Positions 16,542-26,918 are shown, counted from the stretch's first letter. The stretch is 64,000 bases of DNA from Palsa-147 sp036513895 (GCA_036513895.1 DATBYF010000055.1:122050-186049); one strand, 5' to 3'. A program made the numbers and translations. Notes: generated by a model not told the origin, from the letters alone.

Positions 16542-16883
16542 CCTCCACTTTCTGGATGCGCAGGCGGTCGACGTGTTTGCAGGTATGATTTTCAAGGCGG
16601 TGCGCTGCACATTTCATTCGTCAGCATCGCCACCGTTTCATCCGGTGTTGACCGGGTAGGAAGCTGATCTGCTTTGTTACCAAAAGAACCGTTCGCGATA
16701 GCTGCCCGAATTGCCGCCGACTTCAATCCACGGCGGGAGACGAAGCAACTAAAGTTATTACCCCCTTTATTGCCCTCTCTTGAGGGTATTACCCTTTCTC
16801 CCCCAATGCGTTGAAGACTCATGATCGGAAACAGCCCACGTGGCCCTTCTTTTGGAGTTGTCGCAGAACGCGACGAAACGTGG
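16542..16883. other. 342 bp between antitoxin and hsdR, no firm gene
   Basis: A minus-strand frame at 16592-16822 (76 codons) contains RRGLKSAAIRAAIANGSF, which resembles one helix-turn-helix, but it has no good ribosome binding site and no clear partner. It may be a remnant. The hsdR gene ends at 16884, and no obvious terminator hairpin is seen between it and the antitoxin stop. Confidence 0.35.
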
Positions 16884-19800
16884 TTATGCGGCCCAGTCTT
16901 TGCACAGTAGCTCTGCTTGCTCTAGGACTGTCTGTGTTGCTTTTTCTTGTTTGTCGGGCGGATAGCCGTATTTTCGAAGGATACGCTTGACCATCGTCCG
17001 CAGTTTCGCACGCACGCTCTCTTTCGCGGTCCAGTCAATTGTTACGTTTCGTCGAACCGTGTCCACGAGCTCGCGAGCAATTGTCTTCAGCGTATCGTCA
17101 CCAAGAACTTTGACCGCGCTATCGTTCACTTCGAGAGCGTCATAGAACGCCAATTCTTCGTCGCTGAAACCTAGATTCTCGCCGCGCTTATTGGCTTCCC
17201 GCATCTCCTTGGCGAGGTCAATCAATTCCTGAATTACCTGTGCGGCCTCAATGGAACGATTCTGGTACTTGATGATGGTGCGCTGAAGCATCTCCGAGAA
17301 GACGCGAGACTGAACCAAATTCCTTTTGGAAACGGTCCTCATTTCGTCGGTGAGCAGCTTTTTCAGAACCTCGAAAGCTAGATTCTTGTAGGGGAGTTCC
17401 TTCACTTCGGCCAAAAACTCATCCGAAAGAATCGAAATATCCGGCCTCTTGAGTCCCGCCGCCGAAAACAAATCAATAACTTGATCCGAGGCAACTGCAC
17501 GTGAAACAATCTGCCGGACTGCGGAATTCAACTCTTCCTCGTCTTTGCCCCCGCCAATAGTGGTTTTTGCGAGGCCTGCCCGGACCGTTTGAAAGAATCC
17601 CACGTCATCGCGCACTGCGATGGCCTTTTCATGGGGAACGGACAAGGCAAACGCCTTTGAAAGTTGAGAGGCTGCCTTCATGAATCGGTCTTTGCCGTTT
17701 TCCTGCTCTAAGACATGTTCGATGGCGGAAGGGACGACGCCAGCACGCTCCTTCGGGCTTCCGGTCTTGTATTTTGAAAAGTTGAATCCGTGAAATATTC
17801 CGGAACACACCTCGTATTTTTCAAGCATAGCCTCGACCGCTTCCTCCTGATCGAAGACAGGCTTGCCTTTACCGCCACTCTCGGTGTAGTCGGCAAGAGC
17901 TTTTCTTAACTGATCGGCAAGGCCTAAGTAATCGACGACCAATCCGCCCGGCTTGTCTTTGAATACCCGGTTCACACGCGCGATGGCCTGCATGAGTCCG
18001 TGCCGCTGCATGGGCTTGTCAACGTACATAGTATGCAGGCAGGGCGCATCGAACCCGGTGAGCCACATATCGCGAACAATCGCGATCTTCATGGGATCAG
18101 CGTCATCCTTGAATCGTTTGGCTAACGCTTCCCGGCGCGGCTTGTTCCGTATGTGAGGTTGCCATTCGAGATTGTCGGCAGCAGAGCCGGTCATGATGAT
18201 TTTTATTGCACCCCTGTCGTCATCCTCGTTATGCCACTGTGGGCGAAGCTTTTTGATCGCGTCGTAAAGATCCACGCAGATTCGTCGGCTCATGCAGACG
18301 ATCATGGCTTTGCCGTCCATGGCGTCGAGCCGTCGTTCGAAGTGGTCCACTATGTCCCGGGCGATAAGGCCAAGGCGATGCTCTGTGCCGACCATCGCTT
18401 CCATACGCGCCCACTTGGATTTGAGTTTCTCCTTAATCGTGACTTCTTCGCCTTCCGTCACTTCCTCAAAATCAGGATCGATCTTCGGTCTCTCCTCCAC
18501 TTTGAGTTCAAGTTTTGCTAGGCGTCCCTCGTAGTAAATGCGGACTGTCGCCCCGTCTTCAACGGCGCGCTGAATGTCGTAAACGTCGATGTAGTCGCCA
18601 AACACGGCAGGAGTGCTTCGATCACCCGACTCTAATGGCGTAGCCGTAAAACCAATGAAAGAGGCGCGTGGGAGAGCGTCGCGCATGTGACGGGCAAATC
18701 CTTCGATAAACCCATATTGGCTGCGATGGGCTTCGTCGGCGATGACAATGATGTTGTGTCGGTCCGAGAGGAGAGGATTTCGGTCGGTCGCTCGTTCGGG
18801 CAAGAATTTCTGAATTGTGGTGAAAATCACTCCGCCGGATGACCGTTGCAGACGGTCTCGCAGATCCTCGCGGCTTTCGGCCTGTTCAGGGGCCTGGCGT
18901 AACAAGTCCTGACAGGAAGCAAACGTCCCAAAGAGTTGATCGTCCAAGTCGTTGCGATCTGTCAGCACAATTAGTGTGGGATTCGTCATTCCCGGCTGTT
19001 GGATGACTTTCCCGGCGTAGAAAGCCATCGTTAGACTTTTGCCGCTACCCTGCGTGTGCCAGACGACTCCCACTCTCCTGGTGCCCTTCGGAGATGCTGC
19101 CGTGAGCGTACAGTCGACGGCTTTGTTGACCGCATGAAATTGGTGATAGCCCGCGACCTTCTTAATCAGCGAACGCCCGTCGTCTTCGAAGACAATGAAG
19201 TTTCGTACGAGGTCTAAGAAGCGGCGCTTGTCGAAGACTCCATTGAGAAGAACCTCCATTTCAAGTGAGCCTTTGGGCGCAACGTCATCGCCTTCGATGG
19301 TGCGCCACGGCATGAAGCGTTCCCAGCCGGATGTCAGTGTGCCGATGCGTGCGTCTAGACCGTCCGAAATCACCAAGACTTCGTTGTACGGAAAAAGACT
19401 CGGGATGTCCCTTTGGTAGGTCTGGAATTGCTTGAAGGCATCTCGGATAGTTGTATTCTCGTCCGCTAAGTTCTTCAATTCGATTGCGCTCAGGGGAATA
19501 CCGTTGACGAAGATGATGATGTCGGGCCTGCGGTTACTCCTGTTCTCTATAATCGTGAACTGGTTTGCTGCGACCCAATCGTTTTTTTCAGGCTTGTCAA
19601 AATCAAATAGGCGGACTTGGTCGTGAACGATTCGGCCCTCGCCCTGATACTCAACGCTGATACCTTCGGTTAGAAATCGATGAAAACGCCGGTTGTTTTC
19701 TACGAGGCTGGGGCTATCCGGGTGCAGAACCTTGCGGATGGCCTCTTCAATCGCTTCGGCTGGAATCTTGGAATTGATTTCACGCAGCGCTTTTCGTAGA

Positions 19801-19952
19801 CGCGCAATCAACACAACGTCGCCGTAGGTGGCACGCTCGGCGAACATCTCGCCCGGCGCAATGTTTGGGCCGTGAAGAATTGCATAGCCGAGCGCCTCAA
19901 AGATTTCGAGGGCGGCATCCTCCACAGTTGACTCTGTAAACGGGGTCGCCAT
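16884..19952 (-). CDS. hsdR: Type I restriction enzyme R subunit
   Basis: The 1022-aa protein has the three expected parts. A PD-(D/E)XK nuclease core is at residues 143-161 (RPDIIIFVNGIPLSAIELKN; D144, E158, K160). Walker A HTQGSGKS is near 299-306. The helicase motif DEAH is at 406-409, and further helicase motifs follow (FTATP, then DMWLTGFDAP). The C-terminal part ends in helices for assembly with HsdM. It translocates DNA and cuts when the host site is unmethylated. It is the last gene of the hsdM-hsdS-accessory-hsdR operon, four bases after the accessory gene. All key motifs are intact. Confidence 0.97.
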   Translation of the reverse strand: MATPFTESTVEDAALEIFEALGYAILHGPNIAPGEMFAERATYGDVVLIARLRKALREINSKIPAEAIEEAIRKVLHPDSPSLVENNRRFHRFLTEGISVEYQGEGRIVHDQVRLFDFDKPEKNDWVAANQFTIIENRSNRRPDIIIFVNGIPLSAIELKNLADENTTIRDAFKQFQTYQRDIPSLFPYNEVLVISDGLDARIGTLTSGWERFMPWRTIEGDDVAPKGSLEMEVLLNGVFDKRRFLDLVRNFIVFEDDGRSLIKKVAGYHQFHAVNKAVDCTLTAASPKGTRRVGVVWHTQGSGKSLTMAFYAGKVIQQPGMTNPTLIVLTDRNDLDDQLFGTFASCQDLLRQAPEQAESREDLRDRLQRSSGGVIFTTIQKFLPERATDRNPLLSDRHNIIVIADEAHRSQYGFIEGFARHMRDALPRASFIGFTATPLESGDRSTPAVFGDYIDVYDIQRAVEDGATVRIYYEGRLAKLELKVEERPKIDPDFEEVTEGEEVTIKEKLKSKWARMEAMVGTEHRLGLIARDIVDHFERRLDAMDGKAMIVCMSRRICVDLYDAIKKLRPQWHNEDDDRGAIKIIMTGSAADNLEWQPHIRNKPRREALAKRFKDDADPMKIAIVRDMWLTGFDAPCLHTMYVDKPMQRHGLMQAIARVNRVFKDKPGGLVVDYLGLADQLRKALADYTESGGKGKPVFDQEEAVEAMLEKYEVCSGIFHGFNFSKYKTGSPKERAGVVPSAIEHVLEQENGKDRFMKAASQLSKAFALSVPHEKAIAVRDDVGFFQTVRAGLAKTTIGGGKDEEELNSAVRQIVSRAVASDQVIDLFSAAGLKRPDISILSDEFLAEVKELPYKNLAFEVLKKLLTDEMRTVSKRNLVQSRVFSEMLQRTIIKYQNRSIEAAQVIQELIDLAKEMREANKRGENLGFSDEELAFYDALEVNDSAVKVLGDDTLKTIARELVDTVRRNVTIDWTAKESVRAKLRTMVKRILRKYGYPPDKQEKATQTVLEQAELLCKDWAA

Positions 19953-19955
19953 TTT

Positions 19956-21632
19956 TCAGTTCGTCCGAACAGTGTCCAGATGGTCGCCACAATGGCCAAC
20001 TATCAAGAGCTTTTCCTTCGGGTGTGCATGGTAATGCACTCGTAGCGTGTTGCCAGGCGAAGTGCCGTGTTTTGCATGTGCGCCAACATCGATTTCCTCG
20101 TCCTTGTAGAAATCCTTGCGCATCGCACTCAGCTTCTTATTTTTCTTGGTGGTTTCTGATTCCCCCACTGCTAGCTCGAATCCAGTCGAATCTCTGAATC
20201 GTTGGGCTATGTCACGAAAAGGAATCACTTGCTGGAAATGAAGGTCATACAAGGTCGTGGCCATGGATCGGAGGCATTTCCACGCGACGTTCAGATTCCT
20301 AAGCGTAGCGCCCTTGGCTGACTCTAAAGCCTTTTCTGTAAAGATGATCCTATCTGGATAGATTTTCCCGATTAGCCCCACGATCTCCAGCATGGAATCC
20401 GGCAGGTGATCGAGGTTCCTCAGCAGCGACGCCTGCGCCGCCAATGCGGCACGAACGCTCTCGGCCTCTTGCGCCCTGCCCACGGCTTGCTCATGTTCGT
20501 ACTTAAGCCGCGCCACCTCGTCGCGAAGTTCATCGGCGTCTTCGCCGTATTCGTGCAAGAGGGCGATTTCTTCATCTTTTTCTTTTTGGCTTGCTGTCAG
20601 TCTCTCGTTCTCTTGCTCCAGAAGAGAAGTCCATTCTTGGCTACCGCGAACCGCCTTTTTCAATTCTTCAGCGAACTTTGTTTGAGCTTGCTTCGCGTGT
20701 ATGTCTTCGATTGTCGCGATTCCCGCCAAATCCGCGGACCTTGACCTGCGCACAATGCCGCCCACGAGAAGTTCTTCCACCTTAGCGACTCCAAGGGTCT
20801 CAATGTGGCCCTTGTCAAAGTATCGATGTCTCCTCGCGTCCTGGGGAGAATCAAGATTGACCTTTGGCTGGTACGCCCTGACCATACCGTTCCAGCAACT
20901 AAACGCTCTACCAAGGAGTTGCTCTAGCTCCTTATCAACCCAACTCGACTCGGACTCCCATACCACCGCTGCCCCTGCCAAGAGACGCGCTAACCTTCTC
21001 GGGTCTACGAGCGCTTCGCCGGTCGCAAAATCCTTCGCAACCAAGACCAAGGGGCACCTGCGGTTTGTGTCATCGAGGTGATTCACCAAAGCCTTGGCGT
21101 TACCATCTCGGAGAAGAAACGGAATCGTCTCTAATTTCTCGGAACCTGAATGCGCCTCCCACGATTTGCTGTTAAGTACGTCCGAGACGATTCGTGGCGC
21201 AGATGGCACTGGTTCAGGCGGCTCTTGGCCAATGTATCCCGCCGAGAGCCAGTGAATTACTGCGAGAGAAAAGATGATTCGCTTATCGTCTCTAACCGTG
21301 ATTCCTAAATCGGTTCTCCAGTGCCTTACATTTATTTGGGCGTCAGAGTGTTCTAGTCGAACCGCCCACCACTGAGGGGCGACCTCGCTACCTTGCCCAA
21401 CGCATCCTTCGGTCTTGACCAGCGCTCTAGCTTGCTTGGGTGGATGCCATTCACCTCCGACATAAAACCACTTTCCTCCAAGGGCTGTGAATGCCTGACT
21501 AGATGGGAACTTGCTCGCAATCCACGAGCGCACTAACCGAACTATTTCGCCCCACGTCTTCTCGATAGGCTTCGCCGAAGTCAACTCGAAGGCACATCGG
21601 TAATGGAGTTCGTGCTCGTGAAGGACAGCCAC
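19956..21632 (-). CDS. Unrecognised 558-aa accessory gene inside the type I RM operon
   Basis: This gene lies between hsdS and hsdR, sharing a base with hsdS and ending 3 bp before hsdR. It is certainly in the operon but is not a standard type I subunit. The N-terminal 300 residues form a mixed domain (CPLVLVAKDFATGEALVDPR near 194-213). Residues about 310-402 are a long, charged coiled coil (LLEQENERLTASQKEKDEEI and onward). The C-terminal 150 residues end in RVHYHAHPKEKLLIVGHCGD, a motif-like finish with His and Cys. No nuclease or ATPase motif is seen. It may regulate or extend restriction. Function unknown. Confidence 0.85.
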   Translation of the reverse strand: MAVLHEHELHYRCAFELTSAKPIEKTWGEIVRLVRSWIASKFPSSQAFTALGGKWFYVGGEWHPPKQARALVKTEGCVGQGSEVAPQWWAVRLEHSDAQINVRHWRTDLGITVRDDKRIIFSLAVIHWLSAGYIGQEPPEPVPSAPRIVSDVLNSKSWEAHSGSEKLETIPFLLRDGNAKALVNHLDDTNRRCPLVLVAKDFATGEALVDPRRLARLLAGAAVVWESESSWVDKELEQLLGRAFSCWNGMVRAYQPKVNLDSPQDARRHRYFDKGHIETLGVAKVEELLVGGIVRRSRSADLAGIATIEDIHAKQAQTKFAEELKKAVRGSQEWTSLLEQENERLTASQKEKDEEIALLHEYGEDADELRDEVARLKYEHEQAVGRAQEAESVRAALAAQASLLRNLDHLPDSMLEIVGLIGKIYPDRIIFTEKALESAKGATLRNLNVAWKCLRSMATTLYDLHFQQVIPFRDIAQRFRDSTGFELAVGESETTKKNKKLSAMRKDFYKDEEIDVGAHAKHGTSPGNTLRVHYHAHPKEKLLIVGHCGDHLDTVRTN

Positions 21633-22948
21633 TATCGTGTCCCTCCAGAAGAGATCTCTTCGTGGTTTACGCGAATCTCGCCGGAAATAAGCTTGGGCAA
21701 GAGCAAGTCTCGTGTCGAAGCTAAGGCAGACGATTCTATTGTGTTTGCCAGAATCCTTTGAAAAAGAGGGCCGACCTGCATCTCGAAAGCCTCCACCACC
21801 CGTTCAGGAGGCAGAACAACCCTTGACCTGGCAAAGGTGTCTGTCGTTATCGTGTCAAAGACAGAGCCATGAGCGGCGTGAACCAACTGTCCAACTTCGT
21901 GCTGTAAGAGGCAGTAAAGAAAGAAGGGAGTATTCGCTGTCGCTGCAAGAGCATAGCATGTTTGGTTCATCGCCATTTCACTGCCCAAAATGGCCATTCG
22001 CCCTGTTGTGGCTCCGCGAGCTACGATCACCGTGCAGAACCTTGGGATGAGTTGGGTAGCACTTTCCGCCAAACCGCATTCACTGATGGTTCGCTCTGTT
22101 TCGATCAAGAACGTCTCACGAGACTGTGAAACATCCTTGGCGCTAGCCCATAAAATGCCGCCGTTCCAATATTCCTTGCGGTCCGTTTTAGGGGTACCGC
22201 CACTCAATAACTTTGCACGAGCCAGAATTGGCCCGACGTTCCAGCCTTTCGGAATCTTGCCGAGGGAGGATTCCTGGAAAGAATCGGGGAAGAGGGCGAC
22301 GGTTTCAGTCTCCATGCCAAAGGGCTGGCGACCTTCGGCTTTGGCGCGAACTGGATCGAAATCCAAAAACCAGGACCTAAAGATGGCGCGAGCCATCGCT
22401 TCTAGCGTTGCGTTCATCCGTTGGCCCAAGGCAATCTTGTCGTCGAGCATGCCAAGAACGCGGGCAATCGCCTTTTGTTCAGAAATGTGCGGTACTGGCA
22501 ACTGCACCTTTCGAAGCTCACTCTGGCGTATTCCGTGGACTGTTGTGCCAGTGGCTCGCGCCCGTAGTTGGCTCTGCACAAAATCCGACTGCATGGCAAA
22601 CTTAAGAAAGCGATTGTCCATGACGCCAGACTTCCCCCGCAGCGTGATGAGGCGTTGAGCAAGAGCGACCTTGCGGCCGTCAAGTTGAGCAACTTCTCCG
22701 AGGGGAGCTTCTGTGGTCAGGAGGATATCGCCAGCCTCAGGAATGCCTCTGCGCATCCATTCCTCGTAATCCGCTTCGGCAATGTATTCATCCGGCGTAA
22801 GAATTCGTCCACCCTTGACGACCCTCGCTGTGATCAAGGGAATCCCAGATGAAACTTTGCGGGGAGACTTACCTCGATAGTCGATCAGCGCCGCCATGCA
22901 GCTCCCGATTGGCAGCAACTTCCAGCCCAGTGGAAACTCACCCGCCAT
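21632..22948 (-). CDS. hsdS: Type I restriction-modification specificity subunit
   Basis: The 438-aa protein has the two-target-recognition-domain layout of HsdS. The first starts FPLGWKLLPIGSCMAALIDY and ends in LPVPHISEQKAIARVLGMLD, the conserved helical spacer start. The second begins GKIPKGWNVGPILARAKLLS and is followed by a second spacer near the C-terminus (LASTRDLLLPKLISGEIRV). It sets the two half-sites of the methylated sequence. It overlaps hsdM by 11 bp. The recognition sequence cannot be read from the protein. Confidence 0.95.
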   Translation of the reverse strand: MAGEFPLGWKLLPIGSCMAALIDYRGKSPRKVSSGIPLITARVVKGGRILTPDEYIAEADYEEWMRRGIPEAGDILLTTEAPLGEVAQLDGRKVALAQRLITLRGKSGVMDNRFLKFAMQSDFVQSQLRARATGTTVHGIRQSELRKVQLPVPHISEQKAIARVLGMLDDKIALGQRMNATLEAMARAIFRSWFLDFDPVRAKAEGRQPFGMETETVALFPDSFQESSLGKIPKGWNVGPILARAKLLSGGTPKTDRKEYWNGGILWASAKDVSQSRETFLIETERTISECGLAESATQLIPRFCTVIVARGATTGRMAILGSEMAMNQTCYALAATANTPFFLYCLLQHEVGQLVHAAHGSVFDTITTDTFARSRVVLPPERVVEAFEMQVGPLFQRILANTIESSALASTRDLLLPKLISGEIRVNHEEISSGGTR

Positions 22949-24500
22949 ATCCCAACTCTCTCAGGTTCTTGCGAATTGCCGTTTCCAATTTTGAAGACTC
23001 CGTAAACTGCTCCGTCAGCGAAGTCGCCAGCCGCTTCATTTTTCCTTCGAAAGGTTCGTCATCATCTTCCGCCTGCTCTGCACCAACAAAACGTCCGGGG
23101 TTGAGTATGCACCCGTGGGCCTCAATCTTCTCTGTCGTGGCGCTCTCGCAGAAGCCGGCCAGGTCTTCGTATTTGCCTGCATTCTTCTCCCCTCGCCATG
23201 CATGATAGGTGTGAGCAATATCAGAAATTTCGTCATTAGAGAGTTCACGGTGAGTGCGGTCAGCCATGTGACCGAGTTTGCGGGCGTCAATGAAAAGTGT
23301 CTGCTGACGGCGGTCCCGGAATTTGCCGTTATTTTTGTTCCGCGCGACAAACCAGAGACACGCCGGTATCTGCGTGCCATAAAACAATTGTGGAGGAAGG
23401 GCAACCATGCAATCCACAAGATCTGCTTCGACGATGGCCTTGCGAATTTCGCCTTCGCCAGATTGATTCGAGGACATGGAACCGTTTGCAAGCACGAAGC
23501 CTGCGAGTCCACTTGGTGCAAGATGAAAGATGATGTGCTGCACCCACGCAAAGTTGGCATTGCCGACTGGCGGTATCCCGTATTTCCATCGCGCGTCCTC
23601 GCGAACGCGCTCCCCTCCCCAATCACTCATATTGAAAGCTGGATTTGCAAGAATGAAATCCGCCTTCAAATCCTTGTGAAGGTCGTTGTGAAAAGTATCG
23701 GCATTGTGAGGTCCAATATTCGCTTCGAGGCCACGAATGGCGAGATTCATTTTAGCCAAGCGCCAGGTCGTTGGGTTTGACTCCTGACCGTAGATGGATA
23801 TGTCGCCGATCTTGCCGCCGTGCTGACGAATGAACTCTTCACTCTGGACGAACATGCCGCTTGATCCGCAGCACGGGTCATACACGCGGCCTTTGTATGG
23901 TTCGATCATTTCGACAAGGAGCTTAACGACGCATCGCGGCGTGTAGAACTCGCCGCCCTTCTTGCCTTCCGCGCTAGCGAACTGGCCAAGGAAATATTCA
24001 TAAACACGCCCGAGAATGTCTTTGGACCGGCTCTCCTTGTCACCAAGTCCGATTTTCCCGATCAGATCAATGAGTTCGCCCAATCGGTGTTTATCGAGGG
24101 AAGGGCGCGCATAGTCCTTCGACAGAACTCCCTTCAACGAAGGGTTCTCCTTCTCGATGGCAACCATCGCGTCGTCGATTAGCTTTCCTATCGAGGGCTG
24201 CTTTGCATTGTCCTGAAGACGCGGCCATCGAGCCACTTTGGGGACCCAGAAGACATTCTCAGCTGTGTACTCGTCGCGGTCCTCAGGATCGGCGTGCGGC
24301 TCTTTCTTGAGGGCTTCGTAACGCTCTTGGAAAGCATCTGAGATGTACTTGAGGAAGATCAGGCCGAGGACGACGTGCTTGTATTCGGCGGCGTCCATGT
24401 GCCCGCGTAGCTTGTCCGCCATTTGCCAAAGCTGTTGCTCGAAACCGAGATTGGCTCCGTTGCTAGGCTTCTTTTGATCTTTGCTACGTCGTTTGGCCAT
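22938..24500 (-). CDS. hsdM: Type I restriction-modification N6-adenine methyltransferase
   Basis: The 520-aa protein starts with an HsdM N-terminal helical domain (LGFEQQLWQMADKLRGHMDA) and an N6-methylase domain. The SAM-binding motif DPCCGSSGMF is at 208-217. The catalytic motif is NPAF at 286-289, the usual NPPF with Ala in the third place. The protein methylates adenine within the site chosen by HsdS and forms the core of the restriction complex. ATG 24500 has AGGAGC ten bases upstream. It is the first gene of the operon. 228 bp separate it from the divergent KAP gene. Confidence 0.96.
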   Translation of the reverse strand: MAKRRSKDQKKPSNGANLGFEQQLWQMADKLRGHMDAAEYKHVVLGLIFLKYISDAFQERYEALKKEPHADPEDRDEYTAENVFWVPKVARWPRLQDNAKQPSIGKLIDDAMVAIEKENPSLKGVLSKDYARPSLDKHRLGELIDLIGKIGLGDKESRSKDILGRVYEYFLGQFASAEGKKGGEFYTPRCVVKLLVEMIEPYKGRVYDPCCGSSGMFVQSEEFIRQHGGKIGDISIYGQESNPTTWRLAKMNLAIRGLEANIGPHNADTFHNDLHKDLKADFILANPAFNMSDWGGERVREDARWKYGIPPVGNANFAWVQHIIFHLAPSGLAGFVLANGSMSSNQSGEGEIRKAIVEADLVDCMVALPPQLFYGTQIPACLWFVARNKNNGKFRDRRQQTLFIDARKLGHMADRTHRELSNDEISDIAHTYHAWRGEKNAGKYEDLAGFCESATTEKIEAHGCILNPGRFVGAEQAEDDDEPFEGKMKRLATSLTEQFTESSKLETAIRKNLRELGYGG

Positions 24501-24728
24501 TGCTGGGCTGGCTCCTAGTGGTCAGTGGAGAATATATCCTCTGGTAACGAGAAAGGAAACCGAGACGGGCTTGAGCGGAGTCCAAAACCGTAATCGAGAC
24601 GACGCAGGGTCGCTATTGGTTCGAAACACAGGAGCAGGTGATTCCCAGACAGAATGTCCCCGCTCAGCGACAAGGTAAGGCCGTTGTCAGTCCGCTCAGG
24701 TAGAATCACGTAACCAGAGGCATAAGGC

Positions 24729-26918
24729 ATGGCTATGAATTCTAGTGAAACCCGAATACCATCCGACCTCTCCGCTGACCGGCCCGGCAACGATCCGAGT
24801 TCGGACCGTCTTGGATATGCACCGTTCGCGAAACGCTTGGCACAGAGCATCGCTAGGCTGTCAAGGGCGGAGGGCCACGTTGTGGCTCTTTACGGGGCCT
24901 GGGGCTTCGGCAAGACGACAATGCTCAACTACGTGCGGTACTACTTGAATGAAATGGGGTCAAGCGAGCGACCCATTATCGTCACATACAACCCGTGGTG
25001 GTTTTCGGGCCATGAAGATCTGGTTCGGGCATTCTTTAGCCAACTGCGTGCAAAAGTCGAAGACCAGAAGGAATTTCCGTCTGAGGTTCGTAGCCGACTG
25101 GCGGATTTTGCTGAAGCTCTGTCAGAGGTCCCTCTGCCGTACTTGAGTTGGGGCAAGCTCGCTGGAAGGGTGCTTCGACCTAAGCCCAAAGACATTGAAA
25201 AGTTGAAGGGCGAAATCTCGACCTCGCTTCGAGCCCAGCCGCATCGCATCCTTGTAATGATCGATGATATAGATCGTCTGACATCAGAGGAAATCAGGCA
25301 AGTTTTCCGCGCTGTTAAATCAGTGGGGGATTTTCCAAACGTGACCTATCTCATGGCATTCGATAAGCGCGTCGTCGCCCGATCACTGGGAGAGTTGCAG
25401 GGAGGCTCGGGCGAGGATTATCTGGAGAAAATTGTACAGATCCCGTTCGAACTTCCCCTAGTGGACCGTGTTTCGATCCGAGCACTTTTCTTCGAACAAG
25501 TGGACATGATACTCGCAGACGTTGATCGGAAGAGCTTCGACCAAACATATTGGGGAAATATTTTCTTAGAGGGTATCGACAAATTTATTGAAACACCGAG
25601 GGATGTGGTTCGATTCATAAACACCCTTGCCGTTACCTTTCGCGCGGTCATCGGCGAAGTAAATCCGGTCGATTTCATCGCCGTTGAGTCGCTTCGAATG
25701 TTCCGTCCAGAAGTGTATGACACAATCAAAAACAATCGGGGAATGTTCACGGGCCATGCGCCTGATAACGTGCGACACCCTGGAAGGGATCAGTTGCTTC
25801 AGTTTCACAATAATTGGCTCGGACGTATTCGTGAAACCAGTCCTCTTCTTGAAGAGCCTATAAAGGACATGATGCAACGCCTGTTTCCCAAACTCCAGGC
25901 AGTTTGGGGCAACACGCAATTCGGGCCGGAGTGGGAGGGTGAATGGCGGCGCAACGTTCGCGTATGCAGTGACTCGGTATTTCCAGTCTATTTCAGTCTG
26001 ACAATCCCAGCCGGCGAAATCTCAAATACAGAGATGCTGGCAATCCTTGCCAACGCAGGGAGTGCTGTGGCTTTCGGTGCTGAAATTCTCAAACTGGCAA
26101 AACAGATTCGGCCAGACGGAAAGACCAAGGCAAGTGCACTCCTGGTCCGATTACAGGACTATACCACGACCGAGATTGGCATCGAGCAGATCGAACCTAT
26201 CGTATCAGCTCTTTTGGATATTGGTGACCGGATCATGCAGCCAGAAGAGGCGGGCGCTGGCCTCTTTGATTTGGGAGTCGATGTTCAGAGCGGCCGGGTC
26301 ATCTGGCAACTCCTCAAGCGACTTGAAGCGCCTCGCCGCTACGAAATACTCAGGGAGGCTTTTGAACGCGGGCACGCGCTCTACCTGATCCAAAAAGCCA
26401 TCATTGTTCTCGGGCAACAACAAGGATTGTACGGCGAACATGCGCGCCCGGAGCAAGAGTGGTTTGTGACTCGCGAGCAGCTTTTGGAGTTGGACCGAAT
26501 CCTGGTGGGGAAGATACGTCAGGCAAGTCAGGATGGCTCCCTCCTAAATACCCCTAGGTTGCTCCTGGTACTGAACTTCTGGTGCGAAAAGGGAGGGCAA
26601 GATGAAGCTCGGGCCTGGGTAGCAGGCACGGTGACGGATGACCGTAAGTTGGCGGAACTCCTGGAAAGATGTCTTCAAGGCAGCTCCAGCTTCAGCTTTG
26701 GTGATGCTGTCGGTCGCAAACACGACAGGCTTGATCCGAACTGGTTGAAGGCTTATCTTGACGCAGATCAAATCGTAAGCCGTGTGCGAAATCTGAGTGA
26801 AAGCGTGTCGATTGCAGATCGACAGCGACGGGCCGTCAATCAGTTTCTCAAGGAATACGATTTTAGAAAACAAGGCGGCAACCCGGACGATCCGTTTGCC
26901 CAAGACCACATAGCGTGA
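24729..26918 (+). CDS. KAP-family P-loop NTPase
   Basis: Walker A GAWGFGKTT is at residues 56-64, in the typical KAP context YGAWGFGKTTMLNYVRYYL. Walker B ILVMIDDIDRL follows near 174-184, and NPWWFSG between them is a KAP signature. Many KAP proteins have a membrane insertion between the Walker motifs; this one does not, so it is probably cytoplasmic. The C-terminal 400 residues are helical without a recognised effector. The gene is divergent from the RM operon, within a defence-rich island, so a defence role is plausible but unproven. The usual length of the family is 500-800 aa. Confidence 0.88.
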   Translation: MAMNSSETRIPSDLSADRPGNDPSSDRLGYAPFAKRLAQSIARLSRAEGHVVALYGAWGFGKTTMLNYVRYYLNEMGSSERPIIVTYNPWWFSGHEDLVRAFFSQLRAKVEDQKEFPSEVRSRLADFAEALSEVPLPYLSWGKLAGRVLRPKPKDIEKLKGEISTSLRAQPHRILVMIDDIDRLTSEEIRQVFRAVKSVGDFPNVTYLMAFDKRVVARSLGELQGGSGEDYLEKIVQIPFELPLVDRVSIRALFFEQVDMILADVDRKSFDQTYWGNIFLEGIDKFIETPRDVVRFINTLAVTFRAVIGEVNPVDFIAVESLRMFRPEVYDTIKNNRGMFTGHAPDNVRHPGRDQLLQFHNNWLGRIRETSPLLEEPIKDMMQRLFPKLQAVWGNTQFGPEWEGEWRRNVRVCSDSVFPVYFSLTIPAGEISNTEMLAILANAGSAVAFGAEILKLAKQIRPDGKTKASALLVRLQDYTTTEIGIEQIEPIVSALLDIGDRIMQPEEAGAGLFDLGVDVQSGRVIWQLLKRLEAPRRYEILREAFERGHALYLIQKAIIVLGQQQGLYGEHARPEQEWFVTREQLLELDRILVGKIRQASQDGSLLNTPRLLLVLNFWCEKGGQDEARAWVAGTVTDDRKLAELLERCLQGSSSFSFGDAVGRKHDRLDPNWLKAYLDADQIVSRVRNLSESVSIADRQRRAVNQFLKEYDFRKQGGNPDDPFAQDHIA

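Noticed and set aside
16592..16822. 76-codon minus-strand frame with an HTH-like piece
   Set aside because: No good ribosome binding site and the first 30 residues look like noise; listed only in the gap note.
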